Shown here: one piece after another, positions 12,747 through 25,274 of the stretch
How positions within the stretch are numbered: the first letter of the stretch is position 1
How the letters are laid out: every line of letters begins with the position of its first letter
Assembly: GCA_008638375.1 (NCBI GenBank)
Contig: VIRR01000553.1
Coordinates: 124,001 to 188,000, forward strand
DNA length: 64,000 bases
Reading direction: 5' to 3'
Source of the DNA: Nyssa sinensis
Taxonomy: Eukaryota; Streptophyta; Magnoliopsida; Cornales; Nyssaceae
The notes under the pieces: model-generated
Seen by the model: only the letters and a program-made list of their open reading frames with translations
The model's database searches: none
Told to the model about the DNA's origin: nothing
Program-made: the position numbers and the translations under genes

Positions 12747-12835
12747 AGGGACTACAGCTGGATGAGCCAGAAGCATCCAAAAGTATTGTGCTCTATCCCT
12801 TTGAAACCTACTATAGGCTTCATCAGCAAGTGCAA
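12740..12835 (+). other. Exon-like conserved segment in block B, copy 1
   Basis: In the frame ...LPNKG..LDEPEASKS... the segment is open, and at the protein level it is conserved with 54226-54327, which reads ...LPNKGQQQDELEASKS.... Most differences keep the frame. It ends at CAAGTGCAA followed by GTCATG; the second copy has CAG followed by GTGATG, which looks like a splice donor. This may be a displaced exon. I do not recognise the family, and no neighbouring exon was identified. Confidence 0.3.
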
Positions 12836-13984
12836 GTCATGAGTATACATGATATCCGCACCCTAAATATCCATGGACCTGAGTATTACATGCTACCTAG
12901 TTGGTATAAATTCTGGGATTTCTTTCAACTAAAATCACACACCACTTGTGTCCATGTGCCATTGCTGAAAGCCAGTAATGAATATATTTGCATACACAAA
13001 TATTATCGTATTTAAATATATATATATATATATATATACCTAATAAAAAATAATTAGATATACAAACAACAAAAAATTTAACAATTATATCCATTACTAA
13101 TACTATATAGTATGGCTTGATTTATCGAATAACCTGAAAAAGTTACAAGCATCACAACTCAATTGTAATTACTCTAATGCAGAAAAAATTTACACAACAT
13201 AAAATTGAGTTATAGCGAATGTAGAACTTAGTTGCACCTGATATAGATTATGGCTCTTAACACTTTATACACATCACCAATAATGTCTATTAATAAGATC
13301 TAGTATGGTCTAAGCTGGCAAGAAACCTGGAATAGTTATAAGCATCACAACTCTACTGCAGTCCTCTAATACAGGAAAATATTGCACCCCAATGTAGACT
13401 TGACTTGTAGTGAATGCACAACTCAGTTGCACCTAACACAGCTTACGACTTTTACCACCTGGCACACAACATCAATTGCCCATCACTAATAAAATCTAGT
13501 ATGATCTGATACAGAAAAGTTACAATCATTACAACTATACTACAATTACGAAGATGCATATAATGTACAAACTTGTTACACTTGTTGCAAAATTGAATTG
13601 CACCAAATGCAGAACACAGTTGCACCTTTTGTTAGGACATATCACTCAACACTTGATATACATGTTATAATGAACAAAAGTCGAGATATAGAAGATATAG
13701 ACTCAATAAGTACACAATCAAAAATATAAACCATAATTACATCAAATACACGACAATTAAAACATATAATCAATCTCTATCATACATTCAAAATGAAAAA
13801 AAGTAAGTACACAATATAATTAAAATTTTAAAAATTCACACAATCTATATTTGAACATAACACGGTCAATAATGAAAAAATAGGTGGATTGGGATTCGTG
13901 TGCATTGCGTATTGACAGTGAGTTAGGTCTTCACCTTGGGTAGCGACGTGAGTTGTATCAGTGGTTGGGTCTTCTGCTTGAGTA

Positions 13985-15119
13985 AAGATAGTGGATCACA
14001 TTATATTGGGCAGCGACGTTCTCACCATGGTAGCAACTGTGAGTCGAGCCATGTTGACGACCTATGCATTCTGTTATCATTTCCAATTAGATGATCCATT
14101 AATCCAACTACTAGAGGATTATAAATGGATCAATTTTTTTTATTTCCATTGGAGATTAGGAATAGATGGACTTTCTATAGGACCCATTTTACTAACGGAA
14201 TTCATTACTACTTTAACTACTTTAGCAGCTTGACCAGTTACTTGAGATTCTTGATTATTCCATTTCCTGATGTTAGCAACGTACAACAGTCAAATAAGAT
14301 CATTTTCTTCTTGGGACCTTTTACTTTTTTTTTTTTATCAAGTGGGAGTTGGAATTAATTCCCATTTAACTACTTCTATTCATGTGAGGAGGAAAAAAAC
14401 GTTTGTACTCTGCTATGAAATTCATTTTATACACTGTAAGAGGTTCCATTTTTCTCTTAATGGGAATTTTGGGTATTGGTTTATATGGTTCTACTGAACC
14501 AATATTAAATTTTGAAACATCAGCTAATCAATCGTATCTTTCATAAGTTTGACAAAATATTCGTAGTTATAATGTGCCACTTATAGACTTGGGGGATAAC
14601 ATATCAAGTTTAAAATTTAAGGAGGTTTTCTATAGAATTATGAAAAAACTTGAGGGAAACTCCTAATTTTTTTTAAAAAAAGGTTTTGTCACTACCTCAG
14701 TACCTTTCCTATCACATGCATATTAGTCGGCTATTCTCAACAATCTAACAAATATTGATATTGAACACAATTTTTAGGCTTCTAGGATCTTTAATTGATA
14801 TTAAAGGCACATTGACTTCATTTGTTTCTTCTCAAAGGAGAAGTTACAGTTTCAAATTCAGCTATAAGTGATTGATACAATGATAGTCACTTGGCTCTAT
14901 TTATTTTTAAGATCTTTTTCTTCTCCGCATTGTATCGGAATTGGCTTTTAGGCTAACATTGAAGAGGAAGAGCAATAGTTTGCGAAAGAACTGTAGCCAT
15001 TTCAAACACAGAAACTATTTACAACTCAATATTTAATTGTGCTTAGCATTGCCTCCATCATTTCCGGCATCCTGCCAAAAACAAACGAATACATTTATGT
15101 AGATAACAACAAGAAGAGA
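13985..15119. other. Insertion carrying plastid DNA, absent from block B copy 2
   Basis: Copy 2 reads straight through from GGGTAAAGAC to AGGTAAGATAAG at 55438-55455. Copy 1 has about 1.13 kb between the equivalent points. The middle of the extra DNA is the ndhD-derived piece. The rest (14550-15119) is unassigned non-coding sequence. Confidence 0.7.
14053..14545 (+). pseudogene. ndhD: Nuclear plastid DNA fragment: ndhD (NAD(P)H-plastoquinone oxidoreductase chain 4), decayed
   Basis: Translation in plus frames gives stretches typical of plastid Ndh[42 protein letters not shown], and later, in other frames, FILYT and NFET. NdhD is a membrane subunit of the chloroplast NDH complex in cyclic electron flow. 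The fragment covers roughly the N-terminal third and has no start codon or C-terminus. In-frame TGA codons near 14233 and 14247 and several frame changes break it. The stops fit TGG-to-TGA and CGA-to-TGA transitions, as expected from decay of methylated nuclear DNA. It is a nuclear insert of plastid origin, not a working gene. Confidence 0.88.
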
Positions 15120-15751
15120 AGGTAAGATAAGACTAAAGGTCTAATTGAATCAAATTATTCCTGGAAACTTTGTAAGTAAAGATATTCTCAAGTAGAAATT
15201 TCCAAGCATTTAAATACAATGGTTAGTCTAAAGAGGACAATTAGGGGTAGATTTTGTAAGTAAAAGAGCTAACAATTGATGGTCAAATAATCAAACAACG
15301 CATGTTCTGTATAGTTATAGATCCAAGTTGTAACAAATAAATAAATATTCTATATATATGATTTTGTGTCTTCTAAAACCCAATATCAAATTTTGTTACT
15401 TTCGTGTCAAGAATTTTTTTGTTGGCAGGATATAAAACTGAAGACAAACAAATTAACATGAAAAGAGTTTCATGAAAACCATTCACATCTTAGAATATTG
15501 ATGTGGAACAAGCGGCCGTCGACTTGCCGGATCTTTGATGACTTGATACAACCCAAGGCAGAAAAAAATTTGAACTGCTTTTTAAGATATTTTGGTTTCC
15601 TAATTTTATTAGGATTTTTTTTTTTATCAGCAAAGGAATAAAAATATATTGATGCCAAATGAGAAGTACAATCAAAGATACAAGGAAAATTGATAGATAC
15701 AAAACAAAGGCAGCATCAAAACTGAAGGATATATCTACTGCATCATTTCAA

Positions 15752-16020
15752 AAAGAGAATTATGAAAGTTTGTAGTTCCCTCTTTATGCCTAGAAACAAG
15801 TAGTTATGAAAAGGTTCTCACCATTTCCAAGATTATATTAGCTCAAGTTCATACTAAAATTGGGAAAAAAAATAATCAAAGCATGAAATAAGAGAATTAT
15901 GAAAGTTCGTAGTTCCCTCTTTATGCCTAGAAACAAGTAGTTTTGAAAGGTTCTCATCATTTCCACTATTATATCAGCTCAAGTTCATTCTAAAAATGGG
16001 GGAAAAATTATCAAAGCATG
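15752..16020. repeat. Tandem duplication of ~140 bp
   Basis: The sequence starting AGAGAATTATGAAAGTTTGT at about 15754 recurs from about 15892, with TTCCCTCTTTATGCCTAGAA and AGCTCAAGTTCAT shared. It sits in the ~1 kb that block B copy 2 lacks. Confidence 0.8.
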
Positions 16021-17290
16021 AAATAGTCTTTTAATTATTCTCTTCCAAACTCAGTCTAAACATGAAACCTAGTCAAGAAGCTGGAACCCCTGCAGTTCAT
16101 TTTGAGAAATATTGGAATCCAATATAGCACCAAACATGCCCTTATAATAATCTGTTCCATAATATAAATAAAATGAATAGAATGGGGACTCTTGTAGTTG
16201 TGTGAAGGATTCGGTATGAACAATGATCTAAGTTTTAGACCTGAGCCTCATGAGGCAGTGTTGCAACTAATGGATTTGATCACAATAAATGTCTGAATAC
16301 AGAAATTCATCAGCACTGGCTCTAGTCTTCATTCGGCCATTTTTGCTCTTGCAACAATATCTATATGTCCATGTTGCTATTAATCTGTGATGATTCCATG
16401 GCTGAATACAAAAATGTGATGAAGAACAACTGCACAACTGATAATTAAATGAAGAAAACCTATCTGAAACTCTGTTGCTGCCAGTATAACAGAGCACAGT
16501 CAGAGTAAAATTCCAAGTGACGTGGACAGTACTAAGTTTAAATTCAAATATAAATTGTGACCAACCTTCACGGAACAGAAACATTTAGCCATCAAATACA
16601 TGTAGCTTGTTTTTCTCTTGTCTCAGAGTTCTCAAGTTTAATTTTGAATTCTGAGAAACCAACAAATTATAACAAATATTGAGATAAAGTCCAATCCAAA
16701 GCTGAAAAAAAACCATTCAAGAGGCAAATGATTCATAGCATGCTTTGGACAAAGTCTTCGTACTTTATAGAAAATCCCCATTCCTACACATCAAATCAAA
16801 AACCAGAATTAAGTGAATAGGAATACTTGGTAACGTGATTCATGTAATGTTCTTTGCCGAAGGTATATTTCATTTTGTTTCTAAAATAACGGGATAAATT
16901 CTTAAAGCTTTTGAAAGAAAAAAATGAATTCAAAAACAAAACAGGGCTGCTTTCGGAAGTGAAAAAAAAAAACCATTTCGAAAGGAATGATGAGCATTTA
17001 ATTGAAGGGGATACTTGTACCAAAAATTTCCATTTCCATTTCCCTTTATGAAATGAACAAGAAAAGGGGATTAATATCATTCGTGAAATGCATTTTTCAA
17101 ACCTAAGTATCATTCCGTTTTCTCAAACTATAAATTAATTGGAGAAAAAAAATTTCCTCTTTTTTGTGATAACAATTTTTTTTTTTAAAAAAAGGGGAGG
17201 GCTTGCCTTTGCAAATAAATTAAAGCACTCATTTTTCAGAGCAGATAAACATTACATTGAACAGTATAGCTGTATTAGAAATGTTTGTTA
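16020..17290. other. Non-coding DNA downstream of the CNL pseudogene
   Basis: 16780-17290 matches 56120-56640 downstream of the intact CNL gene. 16020-16780 has no counterpart in the window. No ORF here is conserved between the copies, and nothing else is recognised. Confidence 0.55.
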
Positions 17291-17294
17291 AAAT

Positions 17295-20284
17295 TTATGA
17301 AAACTTCAGAAAACATACCTCAAAAATTGAGAATTGAAGAACAGATTTAGCTTCTGAGTTATCCCATTCCAACAAATCCCACCACTCTTTTTGTCCTTTG
17401 ATTTTTATGAGAGAATCAATTTGGCTCTCTGATGTTCTTCTACTATCATCCACGTTCATTGTAGAGAGAGAAAGCCTCTTAAGCTTTGGACAATTGAATA
17501 CTTGAATTTCTTGAAGAGAAGGACAAACCATTGTCTTTGCCCCTATACATATGCTCTTCAATTCTGGTACATTGACTAACTTCAAAGTGCGTAGCTTGGA
17601 GAATGTGAGAAGAGAATTCCTTCCAGTAGTAATCCTTTCTTCTTCCTCTTCTATTATTATGTGCTCCATTTGCGAGCAATCATCCACACGAATTAATTCA
17701 AGGTTTTGCATATGGTGCCTCACCAACCTAGCTGTCAACAAATACTTTAGTTTACCACAATTATAAATATCTAACAGCTTTAGAAGAGAAAAGGTTCCAC
17801 TTTCTGCTGGTGGTCTCCCTCCCATTTCAACTCCCTCGTACTTGAACAGGCTTCTTAAATCTGGCAAGGAATAAACTGTCAAAACTTGAAGGTTTTGTGG
17901 CAGTGACGTTGTGGTGGTGGTGAACGACCATAGGTCCTCTATCCCTTTACTAGACCGAATATAACATTCCTTTAGATCTTTGCAAGTATTTTCCCTCAGA
18001 GAAGGTGAAAAATCCAATCAACTCTTAGGAAGAACGCAATCAACTATTTTCAACTCCTGCATGTTGGTAGGAAGCTGTATTTCACCATCAATACAATAAA
18101 TAGATACTTCTCTGCATTTAAGCCAAGGACGAAAAACAAATCGTTCATGGCTATTTTGGATCTGAAGATGATAGTGACTCAACCTCTCCCAATCTTTGGT
18201 ATGGAAATAGGTATTGAACTTATCCAGGTTAGAGAAGTTCACACCAAGCATCTCTATTTGTCTTAAGGTAATCAATTCTTCCGTCTGAACATCAATGTTA
18301 CAACCATCAAGTCTGAGGCACTGTAAATTGGGAAGACTGGGTAGTAAACCAGTTGGAATAGATTGTATTCCTGACACCCAAGATAGATCAAGGCATTTAA
18401 GGTTTACTAATCCCTTTAAACCTGTAGGTACTGCTTTCACTCCACTTTTGTGTAGATGCACTTCCCTCAACTCCGTAAGCTCTCCCAATGAAGGTACATA
18501 TTCTAAATTGCAACAATTTCCAAGAAACAATCCTCGGAGACTCTTCAAGTCGGAGATAGAATTTGGCAAACGCTTGAGGTCAACCATATTTGACAGGTCT
18601 AAAACTCTCAGGCTCTGCATATGCACAAAGAAAGAATTGGGAAGCTCTCTGATATAGTAGTTATGATGGAGCCGAAGGGTGAGAAGTCTGGGGCACTTAG
18701 GAGATATGGAAGGGGAGAGATATTCTTTTATTATGTCACCTCCTAGAAAACTCTCTCAAGATTTTCTGACCACTCTCTCTGATTTGTGATGTGCAAATCA
18801 CAAAAAAACCGCTCTTCAAATTTCACCTCGAAAGTAGCAGCGTCATTCTCTTTTGTGATATGGAGGGCCATATCTCTAATCACATCATGCATCTTTACAC
18901 GATCACTAGGATTTCCATCCCCAACCCTTTCCAGCAAGCAAACATCTTCTAGTTTGTCCAGTATAGAATGACCCATGTCATACTGTGCTTTCCTAGTTCT
19001 TCCTCCATCCAGTAACCCCTCAGCAATCCAATACACTATCAACTCCACTCTTGGGATATAGTAGTCTTCAGGAAATGATGCGCAATATAAGAAACACCGT
19101 TGGAGCTTTTCATGTTTCAAGCGATCATAACTGAATTTTAGTGGCTTAAATACCTCCTCTCTATCCACAAGCCCCATAATCGGTCTTTTCAACTCAGATA
19201 GTGCACTGTGCCAGACATGAATGTCATCAACACCTCTCATGGTTCTAGCTGTTGTGACGATGGCAAGAGGTAAACCAGCACATTCCATGGCAATAGACCT
19301 TGCAATTTCTTCTAGTACTTTTTTATCAACCACCTTGTCACTCCAAACGTTCTTCACGAACAGATCCCATGCTTCTTCTTTAGAAAGACACTCTACCTTG
19401 ATACTTTGTTGGCACTCCATTCCTCGACAGACTTCCAATGACCGAGTAGTTATAAGTAACCTTCCTTCTTCAACTCCAACTGGAATAGCTATATCCTGCG
19501 GAAGAAATACTTTCCACATATCATCTAAAATAACTACAAATTTCTTTCTTCTACTTCTCAATGCATGGAATAACTTTGCTGCCCTTTTCCTTTCGTCAAG
19601 CTCCTCTGAAAGATGTAGACTTCTGAGTTTTGCAATCTCATTTTGCAATTTGTGAATGCTTGATTCCTGTGATACAGTTACCCAATAGACATGATGTGCT
19701 AAGCTAGGATTTTCCAAGAGCCGGTTATGGATATGAGTCATAACGGTCGTTTTGCCCACTCCTCCCATACCGAAAACTCCAATGCATGTCATCTCATCAT
19801 CCAGCAAGAATTTCCAAATTTTTTCAAAATTTCTCTCAGCTGTAGTTTGACCCACTAATGGCGTTGTCAGCAATGCCTCTCCTCTTTGATGTACATCAAT
19901 TAGAAGCCCCTCAGCAAAAACACCCTGCTCCATAATTTCATTTACTTCTTGAATATTTTTATCGACAATCCTCAAAAAATGCAATCGTGAAAGATATCTT
20001 CTTAATTCAGTGTTCGCTTCAACCTCTTGTACTTCAGTTATTTTTTGTCTTGCATTTTTTAACCAGTTCTCTACTTCTCTCCTTCGCTTCTTTCCGGAGT
20101 CATACTGTGAATTTCTTAATTCATCATTCACATCATTTTCTCGGCACCGCAATGCTTCCATTCTCCTTCTTAGAATTTGACGCTTTTCATCGAGCAATTC
20201 GTGATAATTATACCACCCGCGAATGAATGCCCAAGAGTTTTTCAAAAATTCAATGCTTGTACAAATTGTTTGGAGGTACTCCAT
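17295..20284 (-). pseudogene. CC-NB-ARC-LRR disease resistance gene (RPS2/At4g27190-like), pseudogene
   Basis: Paralogue of the intact gene at 56650-59634, same orientation. The first part (20284-18743, 513 codons) has a coiled-coil N-terminus and the NB-ARC motifs P-loop GMGGVGKTT, kinase-2 FVVILDDMW, RNBS-B LLITTRS, GLPL ECAGLPLAIV, CFLYCASFPED and MHDVIRDMAL. Compared with the intact copy, one base is missing near 18740-18746, giving an immediate TAG at 18743-18745. The LRR region then continues in another frame (about 18740-17295) but has a second break: a leucine TTA became TGA at 18018-18020. Full-length CNL protein cannot be made. A 513-residue CC-NB-ARC protein without LRRs could still be translated. 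The start is the ATG of MEYLQT, conserved with the intact copy. Confidence 0.93.
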
Positions 20285-20432
20285 GCCTCAACACAACCTA
20301 ATTGCAAATACGTATACAAATTTCTTAGTACTTCAATTGCCAAAAATATGTATAGTTTAAACGTAAACAGAATGTTCAGTAAGTTAATAGTGGAAAATAG
20401 GCTTGTTTTTATGAAAATAAATTTTAGTGAAT

Positions 20433-21990
20433 TAGAAGGAAAAAAACTAACCTCTCCTAATGTGTAAAGAAGTCGTAATCTTCCTTGAACTTATATTTTT
20501 ACGATTCTGTAAACAAAATAATAATCTTGACTATGAAATCAGCAAATAGATATAATAATTTCTTTATTTATATGGAGTGTAAATTGGTTCTTAATTACTT
20601 GTGCAGATTGTATAGAATGGTGAGCACTTGTAGAAATCATTGAAGGTCAACATGCCAAGAAAACCCCTAAACAAATATAAATGAGTGAAATAATGCATGA
20701 AAGCTGCAAATGAGGAAGACATGTAAGAATTTTTACTAAAGTGGGCTACCACATCTCATTATTTTATCTCTGTGAAAAATTGGATTAATTAAAAAATCTC
20801 ATCTGAAGAGAGTAGACTGAATAAGCCCAAATTGATTAAGGATTAATTAGTCTTAAATCCTTGAAAAAAAGACTATATTATTATAAGATTCACACACATT
20901 TTCAATTCGAGGTGAAGAACTTGGTTATTTCTTTTTTTGAGCTTAGGTCTATTATGATGATATGACACTTGTAATTTATTTTATAAATCACAATAATACC
21001 CCAATGAAATATATCTGTCTAAAATAGAATCTTTCAATTAGAACTCTCTCACAATCAACTATATCTTGTAACCTTAAAATCGCCTACAACTCTCCTTTCT
21101 CTCTTTTCCTTCTTCACCACCGACTACGACAACTCTCCCTCTTCACCACCAACCATGGCAACAGCCACCGTTTTCTTTGATCGCAAGGAATACTCATTGT
21201 CGTTCATCATCACCATCATTATCGTCAATTGCCATCAACAAAACTATGAATCATTGCCGTCGATTGCTACCCGTCATCGTAGTTGTTAGATTTTGAATCG
21301 TAGTCCACCATTCTTGTGCACCGCTATTCCTCCAAATTTTGAAGTTCGATGTCTCTTTCTCTAACTCTATTTTTCCTAAATATTGCTCTGTTAAGAATCC
21401 TAAGAATGGCGGTTGATGTCAATTCGATAATTCGGATAATGAACGATTACAATTATGATAAGCATATAAATGAATCACTTGTGGAAAATCGACAGTCCTG
21501 ATCACCCATCGTTTTAGTTTTGGAGCAATGCTGTGAAAAATTGACAGGTAATTTTTTTGAAATTGTAAAATTTTACCCTTCGTTGGGAAGAAGTTTTTCA
21601 CTGAAAAGTGTGAAACTTTATAGTTTCGCTAAGATGAATATTTACAGTTTTCCTAGGTTGTGAAAATTGATGATTGACAGGCAATTTTTTTAAAAGTGTA
21701 CAATTTTACACTTTCGTTAGAAAGAAGTTTTTCACTGAAATAGTATGAAATTTTACACTTTCACTTAGACGAATTTTACCGTTTTGCTAGGATGAAGTTT
21801 TTCACTGCTCTCTCGCTGCAACGAATTTTTGCACTTTTGCTAGGACGAATTTTTACAATTCAAAGTGATATTTTTTTTTTTCATATTTTCAAATACAATA
21901 TGGATCTTGTTAGAAAAATCTCGATGTTTAAAATCCAAACATATAAATTTTATTAAAAAAAATTATACTTTTTAAGTTATTGAATTTCAA
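20433..21990. other. Intergenic DNA, no gene; short tandem-like repeats at 21540-21850
   Basis: Past the end of block B the sequence is unique in the window to about 21500. At 21540-21850 a unit with GAAGTTTTTCACTGAAA and AATTTTACACTTTC recurs two to three times. The same words appear at 53720-53800. A 21890-21960 piece is the reverse of part of 6830-6930. No coding sequence is supported. Confidence 0.5.
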
Positions 21991-21994
21991 AATT

Positions 21995-22400
21995 TGCAAA
22001 ATTTTTTTTTAGAGTATTCTATCTTTCACGGCTCATGTATGGAAAATACAATAGAAGTGTGTTTTAGGCACAAAATAATTATAGGACCTATGGGGTTAAC
22101 AGTCTTTCGTGTAGACCGAGTGATAATTTATCTCTATTCGAATGGCCCATTGATTAATTGTGATCAAAGGTGTGTCTATATATATATATTTGACTTGGTA
22201 CACCATAGCTACGTGTTATTGTGGAGGGTATTGGTATGGGTTTTAGGGATATGTGTGGACTCTTTGATTAGTAGTCCTTTATAGGTTAGGACTTGTGCTT
22301 TGGTTATAAATATAAGGGCTTAGCAACCTAAAGTAGAGAAGGGAATACGAGGGCTTTCCCATATCCTTGTAGATAGTAGTATTGCGCATATCATTGAAAA
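21995..22400 (+). mobile_element. LTR-like fragment related to 59800-60000
   Basis: Shared words with 59855-59995 include GGTTATAAATATAAGGG against TGTTATAAATATTGGGG, then CTTAGCAACCTAA and TTTGTAGATA or CTTGTAGATA. The order fits the TATA box, transcription start and R region of an LTR. No primer-binding site follows here, so it is a fragment. The family is not identified. Confidence 0.4.
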
Positions 22401-22414
22401 CTAAAGTATATCGA

Positions 22415-22560
22415 CTGACTAGGAATGGCAATGGTCGGGTTTGGGGTGGGGTACCTTTTTCCCAATCCTATCTCATGAAAAAAAGTTTCTCTCCAAATCC
22501 GTTTAAATCCCATGATAGGCATCTGGCGGGTCCCCATTTATTTTTAAGTTTTTATTTATT
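22415..22560. mobile_element. hAT-like non-autonomous transposon fragment
   Basis: The stretch starting TAGGAATGGCAATGGTCGGG and ending near GGCGGGTCCCCA has the G- and C-rich ends typical of small plant hAT-like elements. Only partial terminal symmetry is visible and no 8-bp duplication was confirmed. The remaining 22560-23190 is AT-rich with nothing recognised. Confidence 0.35.
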
Positions 22561-23189
22561 AAATTAATTGTAATTAACACATTTCAATCAAAACATTTAA
22601 CTCTATCATGTTTGTAAAAAATTCTACTGAGTAACTGAAAAATAACATTGTAAACAGGGACAGAGGCAGAATTTTGGTCTCAATGGGTAAAACTTTAACT
22701 CACTAATAAAATTAAATCAAATTATGTAAAATTCAAAAAATTTAACGGTTACTACATATATTTTGAATAAATCAAAAGAATAAAAATTTAAAGTTTGATC
22801 GTAACATTTATAAAAAAATAATAAGAAGAAGAATAAGATGAATCCAATGAACTGTAATTTTTCTGTTATGACTAAAAAAAATTACAACATTTGCAAATCT
22901 TTTACTTAGGATTTATCTCCCTTGGGCACATTTTATATAATTTAAATTGTTGCAGATAAAAAATCTGCGCACATGATTTTAACATTGCTTTTATAAAAAT
23001 GTTAATTCATACTTCAAATTCTTATACAAAAATCTTTATAATATTTCAACCGACATAGATCTCTCTTTTTGTTTAAAGGACTCTCAATTTCTCTCTTTTA
23101 TTTTTATTTTTATTTTTAAAGTAGTCATATGAATTAATTTAGCAATTTTATATTTGAATGAGTTATGGAAAAAAAACTAACGATAATTG

Positions 23190-23548
23190 TTAACTTAGGA
23201 TTCATATATCTCCTAAGATTCTTTTAAGATACTCTTGCTCCACTTTTCAAGTCAATTATTTTTCTAACAGCCTTAGTTTTTACGTATAAAAATAAATAAA
23301 AAGAAGGTAATATTAAGAATTCTTATATGACGATGTGTCTTCCAATGAAAATTTGAACCAAAAAATATAAAATGAAAAAAGAAAGAATTATATAAATATA
23401 TATATATATATATCCATGTGTATATATATATATATATATATATATTCTTTTCTCCTCTTTCATATGGCAAATCTTTAGATTTAAGCCTTTAACCATAGCT
23501 TTTTTGATATCACTAAATCAACAATAGGAGAGACAAAGTAAATTTAAT
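23190..23548. repeat. Copy of the 1-560 repeat, left half, with (TA)n tracts
   Basis: Matches 5-200, including CACTTTTCAAGTCAATTATT and GTGTCTTCCAATG, then holds two (TA)n tracts at about 23396-23413 and 23420-23445. The right half of the repeat continues at 25564 beyond the inserted retrotransposon. Confidence 0.65.
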
Positions 23549-23831
23549 TGTTAGATTTGGAGGAATAACATAAAAGAAATAAGAAATAGAAAAGAAAGAG
23601 AGAAAAAAGAAAAGGGGAAAACATTAATGGATTACATTGTATTAGATTGAATTGATTTGAAACTAAACAAGAGAGCTCCTTATATAGGAGGGTTTTGAGG
23701 TTATACATAGAAAGAATTAATAAAGGAAACAAACTGTAAAATCCTAATCCTACTAGCATTACAAAATAATATATATGTGGCGGCTAACCCTATCAAAATA
23801 ATATATATGTAACGCTATTATACTTCTAACA
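23549..23831 (-). repeat. 3' LTR of the minus-strand retrotransposon
   Basis: About nine tenths identical by eye to the other LTR. It keeps a TATATA box within CTCCTATATAAGGAG (minus strand, about 23676-23690). Confidence 0.9.
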
Positions 23832-25261
23832 CCCCCCATCAAACTCATGGTGGGAGGTAGACCAACTTCAGTTTGCAAATAAAAATTTCTAAAAGTGGAC
23901 AGTTCACTTGTTGGCGTTATGGATGAAATGTAGATGTTACCCAAGTTGACATGGTTGTAGAAGTGGAATCTCAATAGAGTTAATGACGATGAATGGAAGC
24001 CGGAGCAAGAACTGAAGGCGGTGCATGGAAGCACAAATGATGGTATGTATAGCTGATTCTGATGGCGATGCATGAAAGTGTTGACCCGATTCTAATTGAG
24101 TTAACCACGTGATAGAACACGTAGTTGGTGGGGCTGAAAACACACGTTGAACACGTGATGAGACATATGCGAGAGCTTACGTGACATAACGTGTAACAAG
24201 TGTGAGAGCTTATATGGCGTAACACGTAGCTAAAGATACTGGACATATGGCGTAACATATTCCAGAGTTGGACACAAGTAATGAACGGTTAGACGTTGAC
24301 TGAGAAGGGTTGGTAGTGTTGGGATTTGGATAATGGTGTGGTAGATATGGTTGAGGGGTAGCGAACATTGTGGGTTTTGTTGGTGGGTTGGCCACAGTGG
24401 TTTCACAAGTGATGAAAGGAAGGCCCCGGTGGATGCCTAGGTGGTTGAATCGCAGTAGGATGACGGTGTCTTACGTTGTTGGTTGCTTGGCTTGTGATGG
24501 TGAAAGTGGAGAAGATGACGGCATGACTAGAGGCTTTTGCACGATGATGAGAAGATTTCGGTGGTGCAATAGTGAGGTGGTGCAATAGTAGAGAAGTTGA
24601 CGGCATGACTAGAGTTTTGATGAAATCACTTGAACAAATCACATTCTTGATATAGTGGTGAAAAAGACTGGGTTGATTAGGTGATGATGAATAGAGACGT
24701 TGCATCGTTGATTGGAAGATGTGGTAGAGGTACAGGGCTGAGATAGGTTGTTTCGGCTGTTGGCGGGGCTTGAGGGTAACCAATGGTGCTTTGACGAGAA
24801 CATAGTGATGAACTGATGGATTGGAAAATAATGGTAGAAAGGTTGCTAGAAGATGTCTGCAACTGGAGACTTGTGATGACTACTTCAGTAGTGATGTAAC
24901 TGAGTCATGACTATGATAGATGGGGGTTCGGCAATCTAATAGTTCAGTGTTGGAAACCTGACAACGAAGACGACCGTGAGGACTCTGTTGTTACGATGGC
25001 GTCAAATCTGCAATGGGATCGATCAACAATGATGGAACTGTTATGGATGACGATACGACGACAGTGACGCCTCTATGGCGATGCAGTGGCTGATGTGGGC
25101 AATGCTGAGGTGGCTATTCTGTAAAATGGCAAAGGCACTGAAGATGGTCTAGAGTTTGTGATCGGTTTTGATTTTTTTTTTTTTTGGAATGTAAGTGTTG
25201 TGATGATGGCAACGATAAACAATGGTGATGATGAAGATGAATAGAGCAAGAATCGAATTTA

Positions 25262-25274
25262 GGCTCTGATACCA
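25262..25274 (-). other. Primer-binding site (initiator tRNA-Met type)
   Basis: GGCTCTGATACCA on the plus strand is TGGTATCAGAGCC on the minus strand, directly next to the 5' LTR. This is the usual plant retroelement site for priming minus-strand DNA with the 3' end of initiator tRNA-Met. Confidence 0.92.

Larger units (their letters stand above)
12740..20432. repeat. Segmental duplication block B, copy 1
   Basis: Collinear with 54222-59778. It starts at CCAAACAAGGGAC and ends after the CNL pseudogene near GAAAATAAATTT. Copy 1 has two stretches that copy 2 lacks: 13985-15119, with the plastid insert, and about 15750-16780. The non-coding part at 13140-13960 has repeated wording such as GCATCACAACTC and TCAGTTGCACCT. 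Confidence 0.85.

Noticed and set aside
12504..12776. Minus-strand ORF over block A ORF (also 37580-37861)
   Set aside because: The plus strand gives the longer frame in copy 2. With no recognised protein on either strand, the minus frame was left as a shadow.
14053..14545. The window as organellar DNA because of ndhD
   Set aside because: Only one short, stop-ridden plastid piece is present, embedded in nuclear repeats and inside a duplicated resistance-gene block.
18743..20284. Copy 1 CNL as a functional 513-residue CC-NB-ARC gene
   Set aside because: The stop results from a one-base deletion relative to the intact paralogue and the LRR region follows directly in another frame. Pseudogene is the better call, although a truncated product is possible.
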